A stretch of DNA of 64,000 nucleotides from Chloroflexota bacterium (GCA_021414245.1 JAIOOU010000007.1:339633-403632), one strand, 5' to 3'. Positions 7,751 through 16,630 are shown, numbered from the stretch's first letter. Translations and numbers: made by a program. Notes: generated by a model not told the origin, from the sequence alone.

Positions 7751-10675
7751 ATGGATCCTAAATCAAAAAATTTTTTTTCAATCGGATTACCCAGGCTGAC
7801 CCTTGTTTTAATGGTGCTCTTGCAGCCTTTCACCACAAGATCTGTCTTTGCGGCAGGTCCCTTCACGCGGGCCTCCGTGGATTCAAGCGGGGCTCAGTCG
7901 AATGCGATTTCATATACCGGAAAGATCTCTGCCAATGGAAGGTATGTGGCCTTTGATTCGGAAGCGGGCAATCTCGTCAGTGGAGATACGAACGGATTAG
8001 GGGATGTCTTCCTGCGGGATCTTCAGTTGGGCACCACAGTGGCGGTCTCGGCGAACCCAAGCGGCAGCCTGCTTGGAGGTGGCGACCCTGCCATTTCCAC
8101 CGACGGGCATTTTGTGGCATTTGATTCCGGGGCGACCAGCCTGGTTACAGGGGATACCAATAATTTCCAGGATGTTTTTGTGAAGGATACCCAGACTGGC
8201 GCCGTTTTCAGGGTTTCAGTAGGGACAGGGGCTGTGCAGTCAAATGGCGATTCAACCGCTGCCTCCATTTCCGGAGATGGGCGTTTTGTTGTTTTTTCCT
8301 CCTCCGCAACCAATCTTGTCGCTGGCGATACGAACGGCCTGGACGATATTTTTGTACATGACCGTCAGACCGGAATAACTGTCCGCGCATCGGCTGATTC
8401 AAGCGGGGTGGGCGCCAATGGCGCCTCTACCGGAGCGTCTATTTCTACGGACGGAAATTATGTGGTCTATTTCTCCAATGGGACCAACCTTGTGCCCGGA
8501 GATACGAACGGCAAGTCGGATGTCTTCGTTTACGCTCTTCAGACCGGTCAAACCACGAGAGTCTCCGTCAATTCAGCCGGTGTGCAGGGCGATCAGCTTG
8601 CCAGGGACCCATCCATTTCGGGTGACGGACGTTTTGTCACTTTTTCCTCCTATTCCAATAACCTGATGACTCAGGATACCTTTGGATATGAATATGTTTA
8701 CATCCGTGACCGGCAGGCAGGCACCACCACGGTCGCGTCCGTGCAAAATGGAATTCCCATGATCGGCTGGGCGGAAAGCTCCGTCATTTCTTCAGACGGT
8801 CGCTATGTTGCATTCTCATATGACGATAAGGGCGATGGCATCGCAAAGAGATGGATCTATGTCCATGACCGCGTAACCAACGATACGGTATTGCCGACGG
8901 TCGGCGGGGAAAGCGATTCGGCTCCCTCAAGGCCCTCGATATCCGGAAATGGTCAGGCTCTGGTCTTTACCTCGGGTTCAACAACCCTGGTCTCAGGGGA
9001 TACCAACGGAGTATGGGATATTTTTGTTGCACCGGTGACTTTTCCGGTCGATTTAATGCCGAGTGTGTCATCCGTGGCCAATGACTGTCCGGGTGGATGC
9101 ACCGGGCCGGCGGATCAGGTCGTTCAATTTACGGTGAGTTTTTCAGAAGTGGTGACGGGAGTGGATGCGGCCGATTTTGTACTGGCTGCGGGTGGCGGCG
9201 TGACAGGTGCGGCCATCACCGGAGTGAGCGGGACGGGCAGCGCTTATATCGTTTCGGTCGATACCGGTACGGGAGACGGCACCCTGCGGCTGGATGTTGT
9301 GGATGATGATAGCATCAAGGATTCGACGCTCAATCCCCTGGGCGGCGCGGGAGCGGGAAATGGCGCCTTCAGCGGTCCGGTCTATATAGTGCATAAGAGC
9401 ATTCCAGTGGTGACGGGTATCGTGCGGGTCGACCCGAATCCAGTCCTGGCGGATAGTGTCCATTACACCGTCAATTTCAATGAAATGGTGAGCGGGGTGG
9501 ATGCGGGGGATTTCACACTGACCAGCACAGGCAGTGTCGCGGGAGCGGTTGTGGCAGGGGTCAGTGGAACGGACGGGGTCTACACAGTCACGGTGAATAT
9601 TGGAACAGGGGATGGGACTCTGCGGCTGGATGTGGCGGATAACGATAGCATCGTGGACGTGGCGGGCAATCCCCTGGCAGGGGTGGGTGCAGGCAACGGC
9701 AATTTCACGACAGGGGAGACGTATCAGATCGAGAGGAATTCGCCGAGTGTGACGGGCATCGTGCGGGTGGATGTGAATCCCACCACGGCGGATGCGGTGC
9801 GATTTACTGTCACCCTTTCTGAAGCGGTCAGCGGGGTGGACATGGGCGACTTTGTGTTGAACACGGACAGCCTGACGGGCGTTTCGATCCTGGAGCTGGG
9901 CGGGTCAGGCAACATATACACGGTCACAGCCGGGACGGGCAATGGCAGTGGCAGCCTGCGGCTGGACCTGATCGACAATGACAGCATCGTGGATTCGGTT
10001 GGACATCCATTGGGCGGAGCGGGTACAGGCAATGGAAGCTTTACTGTTGGGGAAACTTATACACTCACACGAAATGCCGTCATCCCAATGAGCACAGACA
10101 TCCGATCTACAGGGGCGCGGGACGGCTGGATTTCGGAAAGGAATGAGAATTCGAATACCGGCGGTGCCAAGAATACATCAGGGCTTGATTTAAAGGTGGG
10201 GGACGACTCCTCTGACCGTCAATTCCGGGCGATCCTGCACTTCCCAACATATTATCTGCCTGATGATGCCGTTGTCACGCAGGCGATCCTGATGATTAGA
10301 AAACAAAGAGTGGTTGGCACGGATCCCTTCACAACGCATCAAAATATCGCGATTGATATCCGGAAGGGGATCTTCAGCAGCAGCAATGTTTTGAGTTACT
10401 GGACCATGCAGTTGACGGATTTCCAGGCGCCCGCGGACATGTATACGGCGGGGGTGATCCAGAACAATCCGGTTGGAGACTGGTATTGGGCAGTGTTGGA
10501 CAGCCGGGCGCTGCAGTTCATCAATCTGACGGATGTGACCCAGCTCCGGATTGAGTTCATATTGGATGACAATGACGATCTGGGGGAGGACACGATCCGC
10601 TTTTTCAGCGGAGATGCTCCGAACCAGACGGATCGTCCGCACCTGCAAATCGATTACTACGTTCCAAGGTGGTAG
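7751..10675 (+). CDS. Secreted beta-propeller protein with Ig-like repeats and a DNRLRE-like C-terminal domain
   Basis: A 974-residue exported protein. The start at 7751 is chosen because GGAGAG lies 4 bases before it and a signal peptide follows (hydrophobic LTLVLMVLLQPF, cleavage probably after SVFA). Residues about 40-430 contain seven repeats of the type ISxDGRYVAFxS..NLVxGDTNGxxDVFVxD, i.e. TolB/PD40-like blades of a seven-bladed propeller. Three Ig-like repeats of about 110 residues follow, each with VxFTVxFSEAVSGVDAGDF and GTLRLDVxDNDSI. The last 195 residues begin STDIRSTGARDGWI and resemble DNRLRE-type beta domains of cell-surface proteins. Probably extracellular binding or adhesion; no catalytic motif is visible. 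It is a single gene between two terminators. Confidence 0.85.
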   Translation: MDPKSKNFFSIGLPRLTLVLMVLLQPFTTRSVFAAGPFTRASVDSSGAQSNAISYTGKISANGRYVAFDSEAGNLVSGDTNGLGDVFLRDLQLGTTVAVSANPSGSLLGGGDPAISTDGHFVAFDSGATSLVTGDTNNFQDVFVKDTQTGAVFRVSVGTGAVQSNGDSTAASISGDGRFVVFSSSATNLVAGDTNGLDDIFVHDRQTGITVRASADSSGVGANGASTGASISTDGNYVVYFSNGTNLVPGDTNGKSDVFVYALQTGQTTRVSVNSAGVQGDQLARDPSISGDGRFVTFSSYSNNLMTQDTFGYEYVYIRDRQAGTTTVASVQNGIPMIGWAESSVISSDGRYVAFSYDDKGDGIAKRWIYVHDRVTNDTVLPTVGGESDSAPSRPSISGNGQALVFTSGSTTLVSGDTNGVWDIFVAPVTFPVDLMPSVSSVANDCPGGCTGPADQVVQFTVSFSEVVTGVDAADFVLAAGGGVTGAAITGVSGTGSAYIVSVDTGTGDGTLRLDVVDDDSIKDSTLNPLGGAGAGNGAFSGPVYIVHKSIPVVTGIVRVDPNPVLADSVHYTVNFNEMVSGVDAGDFTLTSTGSVAGAVVAGVSGTDGVYTVTVNIGTGDGTLRLDVADNDSIVDVAGNPLAGVGAGNGNFTTGETYQIERNSPSVTGIVRVDVNPTTADAVRFTVTLSEAVSGVDMGDFVLNTDSLTGVSILELGGSGNIYTVTAGTGNGSGSLRLDLIDNDSIVDSVGHPLGGAGTGNGSFTVGETYTLTRNAVIPMSTDIRSTGARDGWISERNENSNTGGAKNTSGLDLKVGDDSSDRQFRAILHFPTYYLPDDAVVTQAILMIRKQRVVGTDPFTTHQNIAIDIRKGIFSSSNVLSYWTMQLTDFQAPADMYTAGVIQNNPVGDWYWAVLDSRALQFINLTDVTQLRIEFILDDNDDLGEDTIRFFSGDAPNQTDRPHLQIDYYVPRW
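9054..10070 (+). repeat. Three tandem Ig-like domain repeats inside the secreted protein gene
   Basis: Three copies of a roughly 330-base unit, recognised by recurring coding phrases (TGIVRVD, SGVDAGDF, GDGTLRLDV, GNPLxGxGxGNG). Parts are nearly identical at DNA level, which points to internal duplication. Confidence 0.8.
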
Positions 10676-10681
10676 ATATAT

Positions 10682-10720
10682 AAAAAAACTCCGGGTTCGC
10701 AATGAACCCGGAGTTTTTTT
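10682..10720. terminator. Bidirectional terminator between convergent genes
   Basis: AAAAAAACTCCGGGTTC, a 5-base loop, then the complementary arm ending in seven T. Symmetric A/T flanks let it serve both the secreted-protein gene and the minus-strand pdh operon, whose last stop codon lies within the T run. Confidence 0.94.
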
Positions 10721-11948
10721 ATATCAACATTCTGATGGGATTTTCCAGGAACCCGGCCAGGGCCTGCATGAACTGGGCGGCTTCGGCTCCATCGCTAACG
10801 CGGTGGTCAACGGAGACCGTGGCTTTCATGCGCCAGCCTGTCTTGATCTGGCCGTTCTCGACCACAGGGACTTCCCGGGCGGAGCTGATCGCCAGGATTC
10901 CGGCTTCAGGCGGGTTGATGATGGCAATGAACTCTTCAACATCATACATGCCCAAATTAGAGGTGGAGAAGGTCGAGCCGTCCACATCCTCGGGTTTGAC
11001 CTTGCCTTCACGGGCGCGGGCTGCCATGGCCTTGACTTCGCTGGAGATTTGGCGCAATGTCTTTTGATCGGCATCCTTGACGACCACGGTCATCAGCCCG
11101 CCGGGCACGGTGACCGCCACGCCGACGTTGACATGCCCGTACTGGATGATTTCGCTGCCCTTCAGGCTTGCGTTTAAATTCGGGAATTGCCTTAATGAAA
11201 GCGCCACGCCCTTAAGAATAAAATCATTGACCGAAACTTTTTCATTATCGGGCACCAGGGCATTGACCTGTTTGCGCGCGTCCATCAATGAATCCATTTT
11301 GAATTCGTGTGTGACGTAGAAATGCGGGATGGTGGTCTTGGATTCGACCAATCTGCGGCCGATAGCCTGGCGCAATTTGGTGGTTTGAACAACCTTGTCA
11401 TCATGGGAAACAATCACGGTCGACGAAATCATGGGAGAGGTTGTCCGCTGAACGCCGCCCGCCAAGGCGGATTCGATGTCCTTGCGGACGATGCGTCCGC
11501 CGGGACCGCTGCCCCGCACATTGGACAGGTCCACCTTTTGATCGCGGGCGATCTTCTTCGCGAGCGGACTGGCTTTGACAGGACCGGATTGAACGGGAGA
11601 GGCTGCCGGTTGAATAGAAACAGCTGACGGCTGGGCTTGAACCGCAGGGGTCGAGTCGGATTTCGCTTCAGCTTTCGATGCTCCTGCAGCAGGTGCGTCC
11701 ACTTTTTCACCGGCGGCTCCCACAATCGCGATCGGTGCGTTGACGGGCACCATCGTGCCCTGGTCCACCATTAATTGCAGAACAACGCCGCTGACAGAAG
11801 ATTCAACTTCAACGGTGGCCTTGTCGGTTTCGATTTCAGCAAGCACGTCGCCTTTGTTGATGTTCTCACCGACCTGTTTCACCCAACGGACGAGCAGACC
11901 CTCGGCCATGTCAAAGCCGAGTTTGGGCATGGAAATTGTTTCAGCCAT
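10719..11948 (-). CDS. pdhC: Dihydrolipoamide acetyltransferase (E2 of a pyruvate-type dehydrogenase complex)
   Basis: A 409-residue E2 component that moves the acyl group from E1 to CoA. One N-terminal lipoyl domain carries the lipoylated Lys43 in IETDKATVEVES. An Ala/Pro/Ser-rich linker (about 85-120) leads to a peripheral subunit-binding domain (ASPLAKKIARDQ..VRGSGPGGRIVRKDIE). The catalytic domain ends with the acetyltransferase signature DHRVSDGA (His382, Asp386). Its ATG overlaps the pdhB stop by one base (TAATG). No E3 (dihydrolipoamide dehydrogenase) gene is nearby. A pyruvate, acetoin or branched-chain 2-oxoacid substrate cannot be separated by eye, although pyruvate is most likely. 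Confidence 0.9.
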   Translation of the reverse strand: MAETISMPKLGFDMAEGLLVRWVKQVGENINKGDVLAEIETDKATVEVESSVSGVVLQLMVDQGTMVPVNAPIAIVGAAGEKVDAPAAGASKAEAKSDSTPAVQAQPSAVSIQPAASPVQSGPVKASPLAKKIARDQKVDLSNVRGSGPGGRIVRKDIESALAGGVQRTTSPMISSTVIVSHDDKVVQTTKLRQAIGRRLVESKTTIPHFYVTHEFKMDSLMDARKQVNALVPDNEKVSVNDFILKGVALSLRQFPNLNASLKGSEIIQYGHVNVGVAVTVPGGLMTVVVKDADQKTLRQISSEVKAMAARAREGKVKPEDVDGSTFSTSNLGMYDVEEFIAIINPPEAGILAISSAREVPVVENGQIKTGWRMKATVSVDHRVSDGAEAAQFMQALAGFLENPIRMLI

Positions 11949-12922
11949 TATTTCAGAACCTCCTTGACCGCCGCAGTGATGTCGGCCACCTGGGGAAGCG
12001 CGGCCTGCTCGAGCGTGCGGTTATAGGGGAGAGGAACTTCCTTTTGTGCCACGCGGATGATGGGCGCATCGACATAATCGAAGGCCTCTTCATAAATGCG
12101 GCTGACGATCTCGGAGCCGACACCGTATGACTTCCAGCCTTCTTCGACGACCACGGCGCGATTGGTTTTCTTGAAAGATTCCAAAACGGGTTCCATGTCG
12201 AGCGGGCGCAGGGTGCGAAGATCGACAACTTCAACTTCAATGCCTTCCCTGGATAATTCCTCGGCCGCTTTCATGGATAGCTCAAGACCTTTGCAGTAGG
12301 TGACGATGGTAACGTCCTTGCCGGTGCGCTGGACCTTGGATTTGCCGATCGGGATGGTGTACTCACCCTCCGGCACCTCGCCGCGGACCTGGTACATGGT
12401 GGCATGTTCGATGAAAAGAATCGGGTCGTTCGACCGAATGGCTGATTTGAGCAATCCTTTGGCATCCTCCGGCGTTCCGGGGCTGACGACCTTCAGGCCG
12501 GGGAAATGTGCGAAGATGGCATCCGGAGTCTGTGAGTGGGTGGCTCCCAGTTGACGTCCGCCGCCACCAACCGCGCGAATCACCATCGGGAGGGTGAACT
12601 GTCCGCCGAACATGTAATGCAGTTTGGGAGCCTGGTTGACGATGTAGTCCATCGCGGAGAAACCAAAGTTGATGGTCATTAATTCCGCCACGGGGCGCTG
12701 GCCGACCATGGCCGCACCGATCGCGCCGCCGATGATGGCGTTTTCCGCAATGGGCGTATCTTTGACGCGTGCCGCGCCGTATTTATCGTAAAAACCCTTG
12801 GTGACGGCATATGTGCCGCCCCAAACACCGACCTCTTCGCCCATGATAAAAACAGCGGGGTCGCGGTCCATTTCTTCCATGAGAGCCTGCGAGATCGCCT
12901 CGCGCATTGTAATTTTTGCCAT
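11948..12922 (-). CDS. pdhB: Pyruvate dehydrogenase E1 component, beta subunit
   Basis: A 324-residue transketolase-like E1 beta subunit that completes the thiamine diphosphate site together with the alpha subunit. The family start MREAISQALMEEMDRDPAVFIMGEEVG contains the conserved Glu contacting the cofactor, and VGQRPVAELMTINFGFSAMDYI and the C-terminal transketolase region RTLRPLDMEPVLES..VVEEGWKSYGVG are clear. An AAGGA ribosome site lies upstream of ATG. It overlaps pdhC by one base. It is separated from pdhA by 118 bases that are almost entirely an interspersed repeat, an unusual interruption of this operon. Confidence 0.94.
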   Translation of the reverse strand: MAKITMREAISQALMEEMDRDPAVFIMGEEVGVWGGTYAVTKGFYDKYGAARVKDTPIAENAIIGGAIGAAMVGQRPVAELMTINFGFSAMDYIVNQAPKLHYMFGGQFTLPMVIRAVGGGGRQLGATHSQTPDAIFAHFPGLKVVSPGTPEDAKGLLKSAIRSNDPILFIEHATMYQVRGEVPEGEYTIPIGKSKVQRTGKDVTIVTYCKGLELSMKAAEELSREGIEVEVVDLRTLRPLDMEPVLESFKKTNRAVVVEEGWKSYGVGSEIVSRIYEEAFDYVDAPIIRVAQKEVPLPYNRTLEQAALPQVADITAAVKEVLK

Positions 12923-12941
12923 GTCTATTTCCTTGTCAAAA

Positions 12942-13036
12942 TGTCATTGCGAGGAGGGTGTTTTTCCCGACGAAGCAATCTCAAATTTATGGGAGATTGC
13001 TTCGGGCGAAGAGCAAGTGCGCCCTCGCAACGACAT
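12942..13036. repeat. Imperfect palindromic interspersed repeat between pdhA and pdhB
   Basis: The segment starts TGTCATTGCGAGG and ends with its inverted partner CCTCGCAACGACA. Inside, GAAGCAATCTC and GAGATTGCTTC form a second inverted pair. This is the CATTGCGAGG type of short palindromic repeat met in many environmental genomes. It would form a long RNA hairpin within the pdh transcript. Confidence 0.85.
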
Positions 13037-13040
13037 AAAT

Positions 13041-13997
13041 TTAATCCGCGTAAATATCCGAGTACAGCTCTTCCATTGCGGGTTCTGGGGAGGCTTCGGC
13101 GAATTCAACCGCCTTGGCGATTTCCTCGTCGGCGCGGGCCTCGATCTCGTCCAGTGCCTTGCGGGTTGTGACTTTTTTATCCAGCAACTGTTTATTGAAG
13201 ATTCCGATCGGGTCGTTTTCCTGCCAATGCTTTACTTCCTCGGCTTTGCGGTATCGTTCGGGATCGCCCATGGAATGGCCGCGGAACCGATAGGTGTCGA
13301 TCTCAAGCAGGAATGGTTGGGAGTTCTTGCGGACGAATTCGATCGCCTCCTTTGAGGCTTCATATACCTTCATTACATCCATGCCGTCGACCTGGCCGTT
13401 CTTCATGCCAAAACCTTCGGCCTTCTGCCGGATCTCGGTCACAGCGGAGGCGCGGTCCACTGCGGTGCCCATGCCGTATTGGTTGTTTTCGCAAACCCAC
13501 AGCACCCTCAGCCCCCAGGTCTTGGCGATATTCAAGGCTTCGTGGAAATAACCGATATTGGTTGCGCCGTCGCCGAACATGCAGATGGTTACGTTATCAT
13601 TGCCGGCATATTGGTCGCCGATCGCGAATCCGGAGGCGATGGGGAGATGTCCGCCGACGATGGCATGTCCGCCCCACATATTTTTGGAGGTGTCTGCCAT
13701 GTGCATCGAGCCGCCTTTGCCTTTGGACATGCCCGTTGCCTTCCCGAGCAGTTCCGCCATCACCTCATTTGCGGAAATCCCGCAGTTGATTGCCACACCA
13801 TGGTCGCGGTAGGCGGTGATCACACGGTCGCGCGGTTCACGTGCAGCGACCAGGCCCGTGGAAACGGCTTCCTGCCCGATATACAGGTGCATGAAACCGC
13901 CGATCTTGCCCTGCTGGTATAGCTCCGCGCCGCGTTCTTCGAGACGGCGGATCAAAACCATTTGGTGATACAAATCCAATTGCTGTTCTTTCTTCAT
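13041..13997 (-). CDS. pdhA: Pyruvate dehydrogenase E1 component, alpha subunit
   Basis: A 318-residue E1 alpha subunit that binds thiamine diphosphate and decarboxylates the 2-oxoacid. The cofactor motif is GDGATNIGYFHEALN, ending in the NN of VLWVCENNQYG. The substrate-pocket segments ITAYRDHG and SKGKGGSMHM and the loop YRFRGHSMGDPERYR are all present. It is the first gene of the pdh operon. The 5' leader contains an extended -10 promoter and a terminator-like hairpin. The single-chain alpha/beta arrangement matches Gram-positive or mitochondrial type complexes and not the AceE type. Confidence 0.95.
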   Translation of the reverse strand: MKKEQQLDLYHQMVLIRRLEERGAELYQQGKIGGFMHLYIGQEAVSTGLVAAREPRDRVITAYRDHGVAINCGISANEVMAELLGKATGMSKGKGGSMHMADTSKNMWGGHAIVGGHLPIASGFAIGDQYAGNDNVTICMFGDGATNIGYFHEALNIAKTWGLRVLWVCENNQYGMGTAVDRASAVTEIRQKAEGFGMKNGQVDGMDVMKVYEASKEAIEFVRKNSQPFLLEIDTYRFRGHSMGDPERYRKAEEVKHWQENDPIGIFNKQLLDKKVTTRKALDEIEARADEEIAKAVEFAEASPEPAMEELYSDIYAD

Positions 13998-14023
13998 TAT
14001 TTGGCTGCTCCGTTAAAAAGACT

Positions 14024-14055
14024 GCAAAAAATAACACCAGAATGGCTCTGGCGTT
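14024..14055 (-). terminator. Terminator-like hairpin inside the pdhA leader (possible attenuator)
   Basis: Read on the minus strand, AACGCCAGA pairs with TCTGGTGTT (one G-T pair, 5-base loop) and is followed by ATTTTTTG. It lies between the probable promoter and the pdhA start, so it could stop transcription conditionally. Confidence 0.6.
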
Positions 14056-14077
14056 GTGCTCTATAGGCAAACACGGC

Positions 14078-14086
14078 ATTATATCA
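14078..14086 (-). promoter_or_regulatory. Extended -10 promoter of the pdh operon
   Basis: On the minus strand TGATATAAT gives a perfect TATAAT with an upstream TG (extended -10). No good -35 is visible. It implies a leader of about 70 bases before pdhA. Confidence 0.6.
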
Positions 14087-14138
14087 GAGAATTTTAGTCC
14101 ATTTCCGGCTCAGGTGGACGCCTATTGGATGATTTCTC

Positions 14139-14211
14139 AGCCGTAAAAATTACGGCTCGTACTCTTCCTTTCCCCCCAAGTGGGCTAGGGATAATTCCGC
14201 TGATTGGGGGG
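14139..14211. repeat. Two palindromes in the non-coding stretch between pdhA and the small membrane gene
   Basis: AGCCGTAA/TTACGGCT with a 3-base loop (14139-14157), then CCCCCCAA (14172) and TTGGGGGG (14204) as an inverted pair. No gene is seen in 14087-14289. Confidence 0.55.
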
Positions 14212-14289
14212 TGACAGCAGGGAATTTGTACATTAAGATCATAAGGTATTCGTTTGGACCCACTCATATCTATCTTAAGGAGAATGATC

Positions 14290-14466
14290 ATGAATCTTAA
14301 ACTCACCCCGCCCAAGGAAATTACCTTCTGGATCGCCGTTGCTCTCGGTCTGCTTGGTTTGTTCAGTTTCCTCGGAGTTTTTGTCCTGCTCCCAATCGAG
14401 GCCTTTTGGCTGGTATTCATCGCCTTTGCCTTGCTCGTGGTCGCCCTTTTGGTTAAAGGACTTTAA
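14290..14466 (+). CDS. Small two-helix membrane protein
   Basis: A 58-residue protein with two predicted membrane helices: about residues 11-33 and 37-55, with Pro35 and Glu37 at the turn. The start at 14290 is preferred over ATG 14284 because AAGGAG lies 7 bases before it. A strong terminator follows 14 bases after the stop, supporting a real single-gene unit. I cannot assign a function; it has no recognisable motif beyond a short charged N-terminus. Confidence 0.7.
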   Translation: MNLKLTPPKEITFWIAVALGLLGLFSFLGVFVLLPIEAFWLVFIAFALLVVALLVKGL

Positions 14467-14480
14467 TCCTTTCCGAACAA

Positions 14481-14522
14481 ACAAAAGCCATCCCGCACCT
14501 GGTGCGGGATGGCTTTTGTTTA
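14481..14522. terminator. Strong terminator after the small membrane gene
   Basis: ACAAAAGCCATCCCGCACC pairs perfectly with the following arm around a very short loop, with T run on the right and A run on the left. It could act in both directions. Confidence 0.93.
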
Positions 14523-14531
14523 AATTGAATG

Positions 14532-14537
14532 TAAAAT
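14532..14537 (+). promoter_or_regulatory. -10 box giving a leaderless start for the HEAT-repeat gene
   Basis: TAAAAT is followed by exactly six bases and then ATG 14544. No Shine-Dalgarno is present. Confidence 0.55.
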
Positions 14538-14543
14538 AGCTGT

Positions 14544-15683
14544 ATGGACTGGTTTCCAAATTCAAGACAGGCTCAAGCCCAAAAATGGATCAACCAGCTG
14601 GCAGATGACAGCCGGCGGGATTCTGCTACACTGGAGTTGATCAAACTCGGGACGGATGCAGTCCCGTCCTTGATCGAAGCGCTTCAGACTCAGGACCCGG
14701 GCCTGATTCCATATTGTCAGCAGATTCTTGTCCGGATCCCTTTAGCACTTCCGGAATTAATAAAGGCCCTCGCGAGCGCCCATCCGCTCATTCGTGGACG
14801 CGTGGCGGAGGTCCTCGGCATCCTCAAGGACAGCTCCGCAATTCCAGCTTTGCTCCTGGCGTTGAAAGGGGAGTATTTTACCGTCCGCTCCCGGTCCGCG
14901 CTTGCTTTGGGGAATATCGGAGATGCCAGGGTAATACCCGAACTTCTGCTCTTATTAAAAGACCCGGAAGCCGAAGTCCGTAGTGCGGCCTGCATTGCCC
15001 TTGGAAGTTTTGGCGACCCGTTGGCCTTTGATGAGATCGCGAATGTATTATTGGATGATGTGATGATCGAGGTGCGTCAGTCCGCTGCCCAGGCACTCGG
15101 GGACACCCGGCATCCTGCTGCGATCCCCCTCCTTATGGAAGCCCTGCGGGATTCGTTCTGGTGGTTTGAACGTGAACAGGCTGCCAGGATCCTGTTGACC
15201 TCGATTGAGAAGATGGGACCGGGAATCGTTGAACCCTTGATCGAGGCTCTCGGCGACAAGGAGGGTACGGTCCGTAAATTTGCCGCGATCGTTCTCGGGA
15301 ATTTGGGTGATGTGCGCGCATTGGAAGAATTGGGCATGACTGTATATGACTTGCATCATGAGGTCAGCTCAGCTGCAGCAGAGGCGTTAACGAAATTCGG
15401 TTCAAAGTCTGTGGAAATCCTGCTTGAGGCTTTGAAACATCCTGAAGCAAGCATCCGCGGGTGCGCAATTGGTGCACTTGGCAGGATCCAGGATGCACGT
15501 GTGGCGCCTGTCTTGATCGAAATGCTGCAAGACCCCGAAAGATTGGTGCGGGTACAAGCGGTTCGGTCTCTTGGCGAACTGGGGGATCGGCGGGCGCTGC
15601 CTGCCCTTCAAGAGATCGCATCCAGCCGCGCGGACCGGGAATTGTCCGCTCTCGCGAAGCAGATTCTGGAATCCATAAAATAG
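14544..15683 (+). CDS. HEAT-repeat protein
   Basis: A 379-residue alpha-solenoid made almost entirely of PBS-lyase-type HEAT repeats. About ten units of 31 residues are visible with the pattern (A/V)IPxLLxALKDxxxxVRxxAAxALGxIGD, for example ALALGNIGDARVIPELLLLLKD and AVRSLGELGDRRALPALQEI. Such proteins are scaffolds or adaptors; no catalytic residues or signal peptide are seen, so it is probably cytosolic. Resemblance to phycobilin lyases reflects the shared repeat and does not indicate that activity here. It is likely leaderless. Its stop is 26 bases from the convergent phosphomutase-like gene, with no clear terminator between. Confidence 0.85.
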   Translation: MDWFPNSRQAQAQKWINQLADDSRRDSATLELIKLGTDAVPSLIEALQTQDPGLIPYCQQILVRIPLALPELIKALASAHPLIRGRVAEVLGILKDSSAIPALLLALKGEYFTVRSRSALALGNIGDARVIPELLLLLKDPEAEVRSAACIALGSFGDPLAFDEIANVLLDDVMIEVRQSAAQALGDTRHPAAIPLLMEALRDSFWWFEREQAARILLTSIEKMGPGIVEPLIEALGDKEGTVRKFAAIVLGNLGDVRALEELGMTVYDLHHEVSSAAAEALTKFGSKSVEILLEALKHPEASIRGCAIGALGRIQDARVAPVLIEMLQDPERLVRVQAVRSLGELGDRRALPALQEIASSRADRELSALAKQILESIK

Positions 15684-15709
15684 TTCAGTGCACCCTGGAC
15701 TTTAATGGA

Positions 15710-16630
15710 TCAGTTTATCTCAAGTGCTTTTGTGATTGCGGGGGCGACGCCAGTCAAGTCGTGGATATCCTTTTGGAATTCGCGGCGAACTTTTTTATCC
15801 CCAAATAATAAAAGCGGAACATGGGCAGCGGTATGCTTTCTGGTGGACAGGTCCTCCATGTTGCCGTGGTCAGATGTGAGCAGGATAAGGTCATTTTCAT
15901 CCTGCCAGGATTCCAGCAGGCCTTTGAGGACCCCGTCAAATCTTTCCAATTGGCGTACGGCAGATTCCATATCCTGTTTGTGACCGGCGTAATCACTGGC
16001 CCAATATTCAAAAAAGGCCAGATCAAACTGTCCGGCCAGAACGGCCAGTTTTCTGCCGGCTTCCTGAGGTTCAAAGAGGGGGGAATCGCTTAAGTTCATG
16101 AATTCGCGCCAGCCCTGTCCGGTGAAATCAGCGGACAGGGCGCGGCCGGCGTAAAAATCATCCTGGGTGAAAAGTGGCAGGCCGGCGTTGGTCAGCGCGA
16201 GCGGGATCGCGGAGTACAGCCGTTTGCCCGAATCGATCCCGTCAAAATAGCGGGCGGGGTAGGCATTTAACAAGGCGGCTTTTTTACCCGCCCTGACCGT
16301 TTTGGCAAAGATTGTTTTTCCATCCAGGTACACGGCGACTTCCGGGTTTGGTTTTGGACCGTAGTGATATCCCAACTCGGCCGGGATGTTGATTCCGGTT
16401 AGCAGCACACTTTGGCCGGTTGCGGATTGAGGCAGGCCTTTTACACCGAGATTGGGGTCCAGCGCGAGCAGGCTGGCGCGATCGCCTTCAAATGGCGCGC
16501 TCGAAAGGATAAGACTCTGCCCGCCAAGCAGGGATTGCAGGTAGGGCATTTGTGCCCGGATAAATGGGTTTTTTTCAGACTCGTTTTCACCGAGTCCAAT
16601 GCCGTCCAGGAACAGAAAAAGGATTTTCAT
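15710..16630 (-). CDS. Metalloenzyme of the alkaline phosphatase/phosphopentomutase superfamily
   Basis: A 306-residue protein with the fold signature of cofactor-independent phosphomutases and alkaline phosphatases. The N-terminal metal-binding stretch is FLFLDGIGLG and the C-terminal site is LLTSDHGNMEDL..KHTAAHVPLLLFG (Asp-His and a later His as metal ligands). SATGQSVLLTG probably supplies the nucleophile or phosphate contact. It is much shorter than the 2,3-BPG-independent phosphoglycerate mutase, so its substrate is unknown. It is the last gene of a minus-strand group after the thioredoxin and methyltransferase genes, 58 bases from the latter. Confidence 0.75.
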   Translation of the reverse strand: MKILFLFLDGIGLGENESEKNPFIRAQMPYLQSLLGGQSLILSSAPFEGDRASLLALDPNLGVKGLPQSATGQSVLLTGINIPAELGYHYGPKPNPEVAVYLDGKTIFAKTVRAGKKAALLNAYPARYFDGIDSGKRLYSAIPLALTNAGLPLFTQDDFYAGRALSADFTGQGWREFMNLSDSPLFEPQEAGRKLAVLAGQFDLAFFEYWASDYAGHKQDMESAVRQLERFDGVLKGLLESWQDENDLILLTSDHGNMEDLSTRKHTAAHVPLLLFGDKKVRREFQKDIHDLTGVAPAITKALEIN

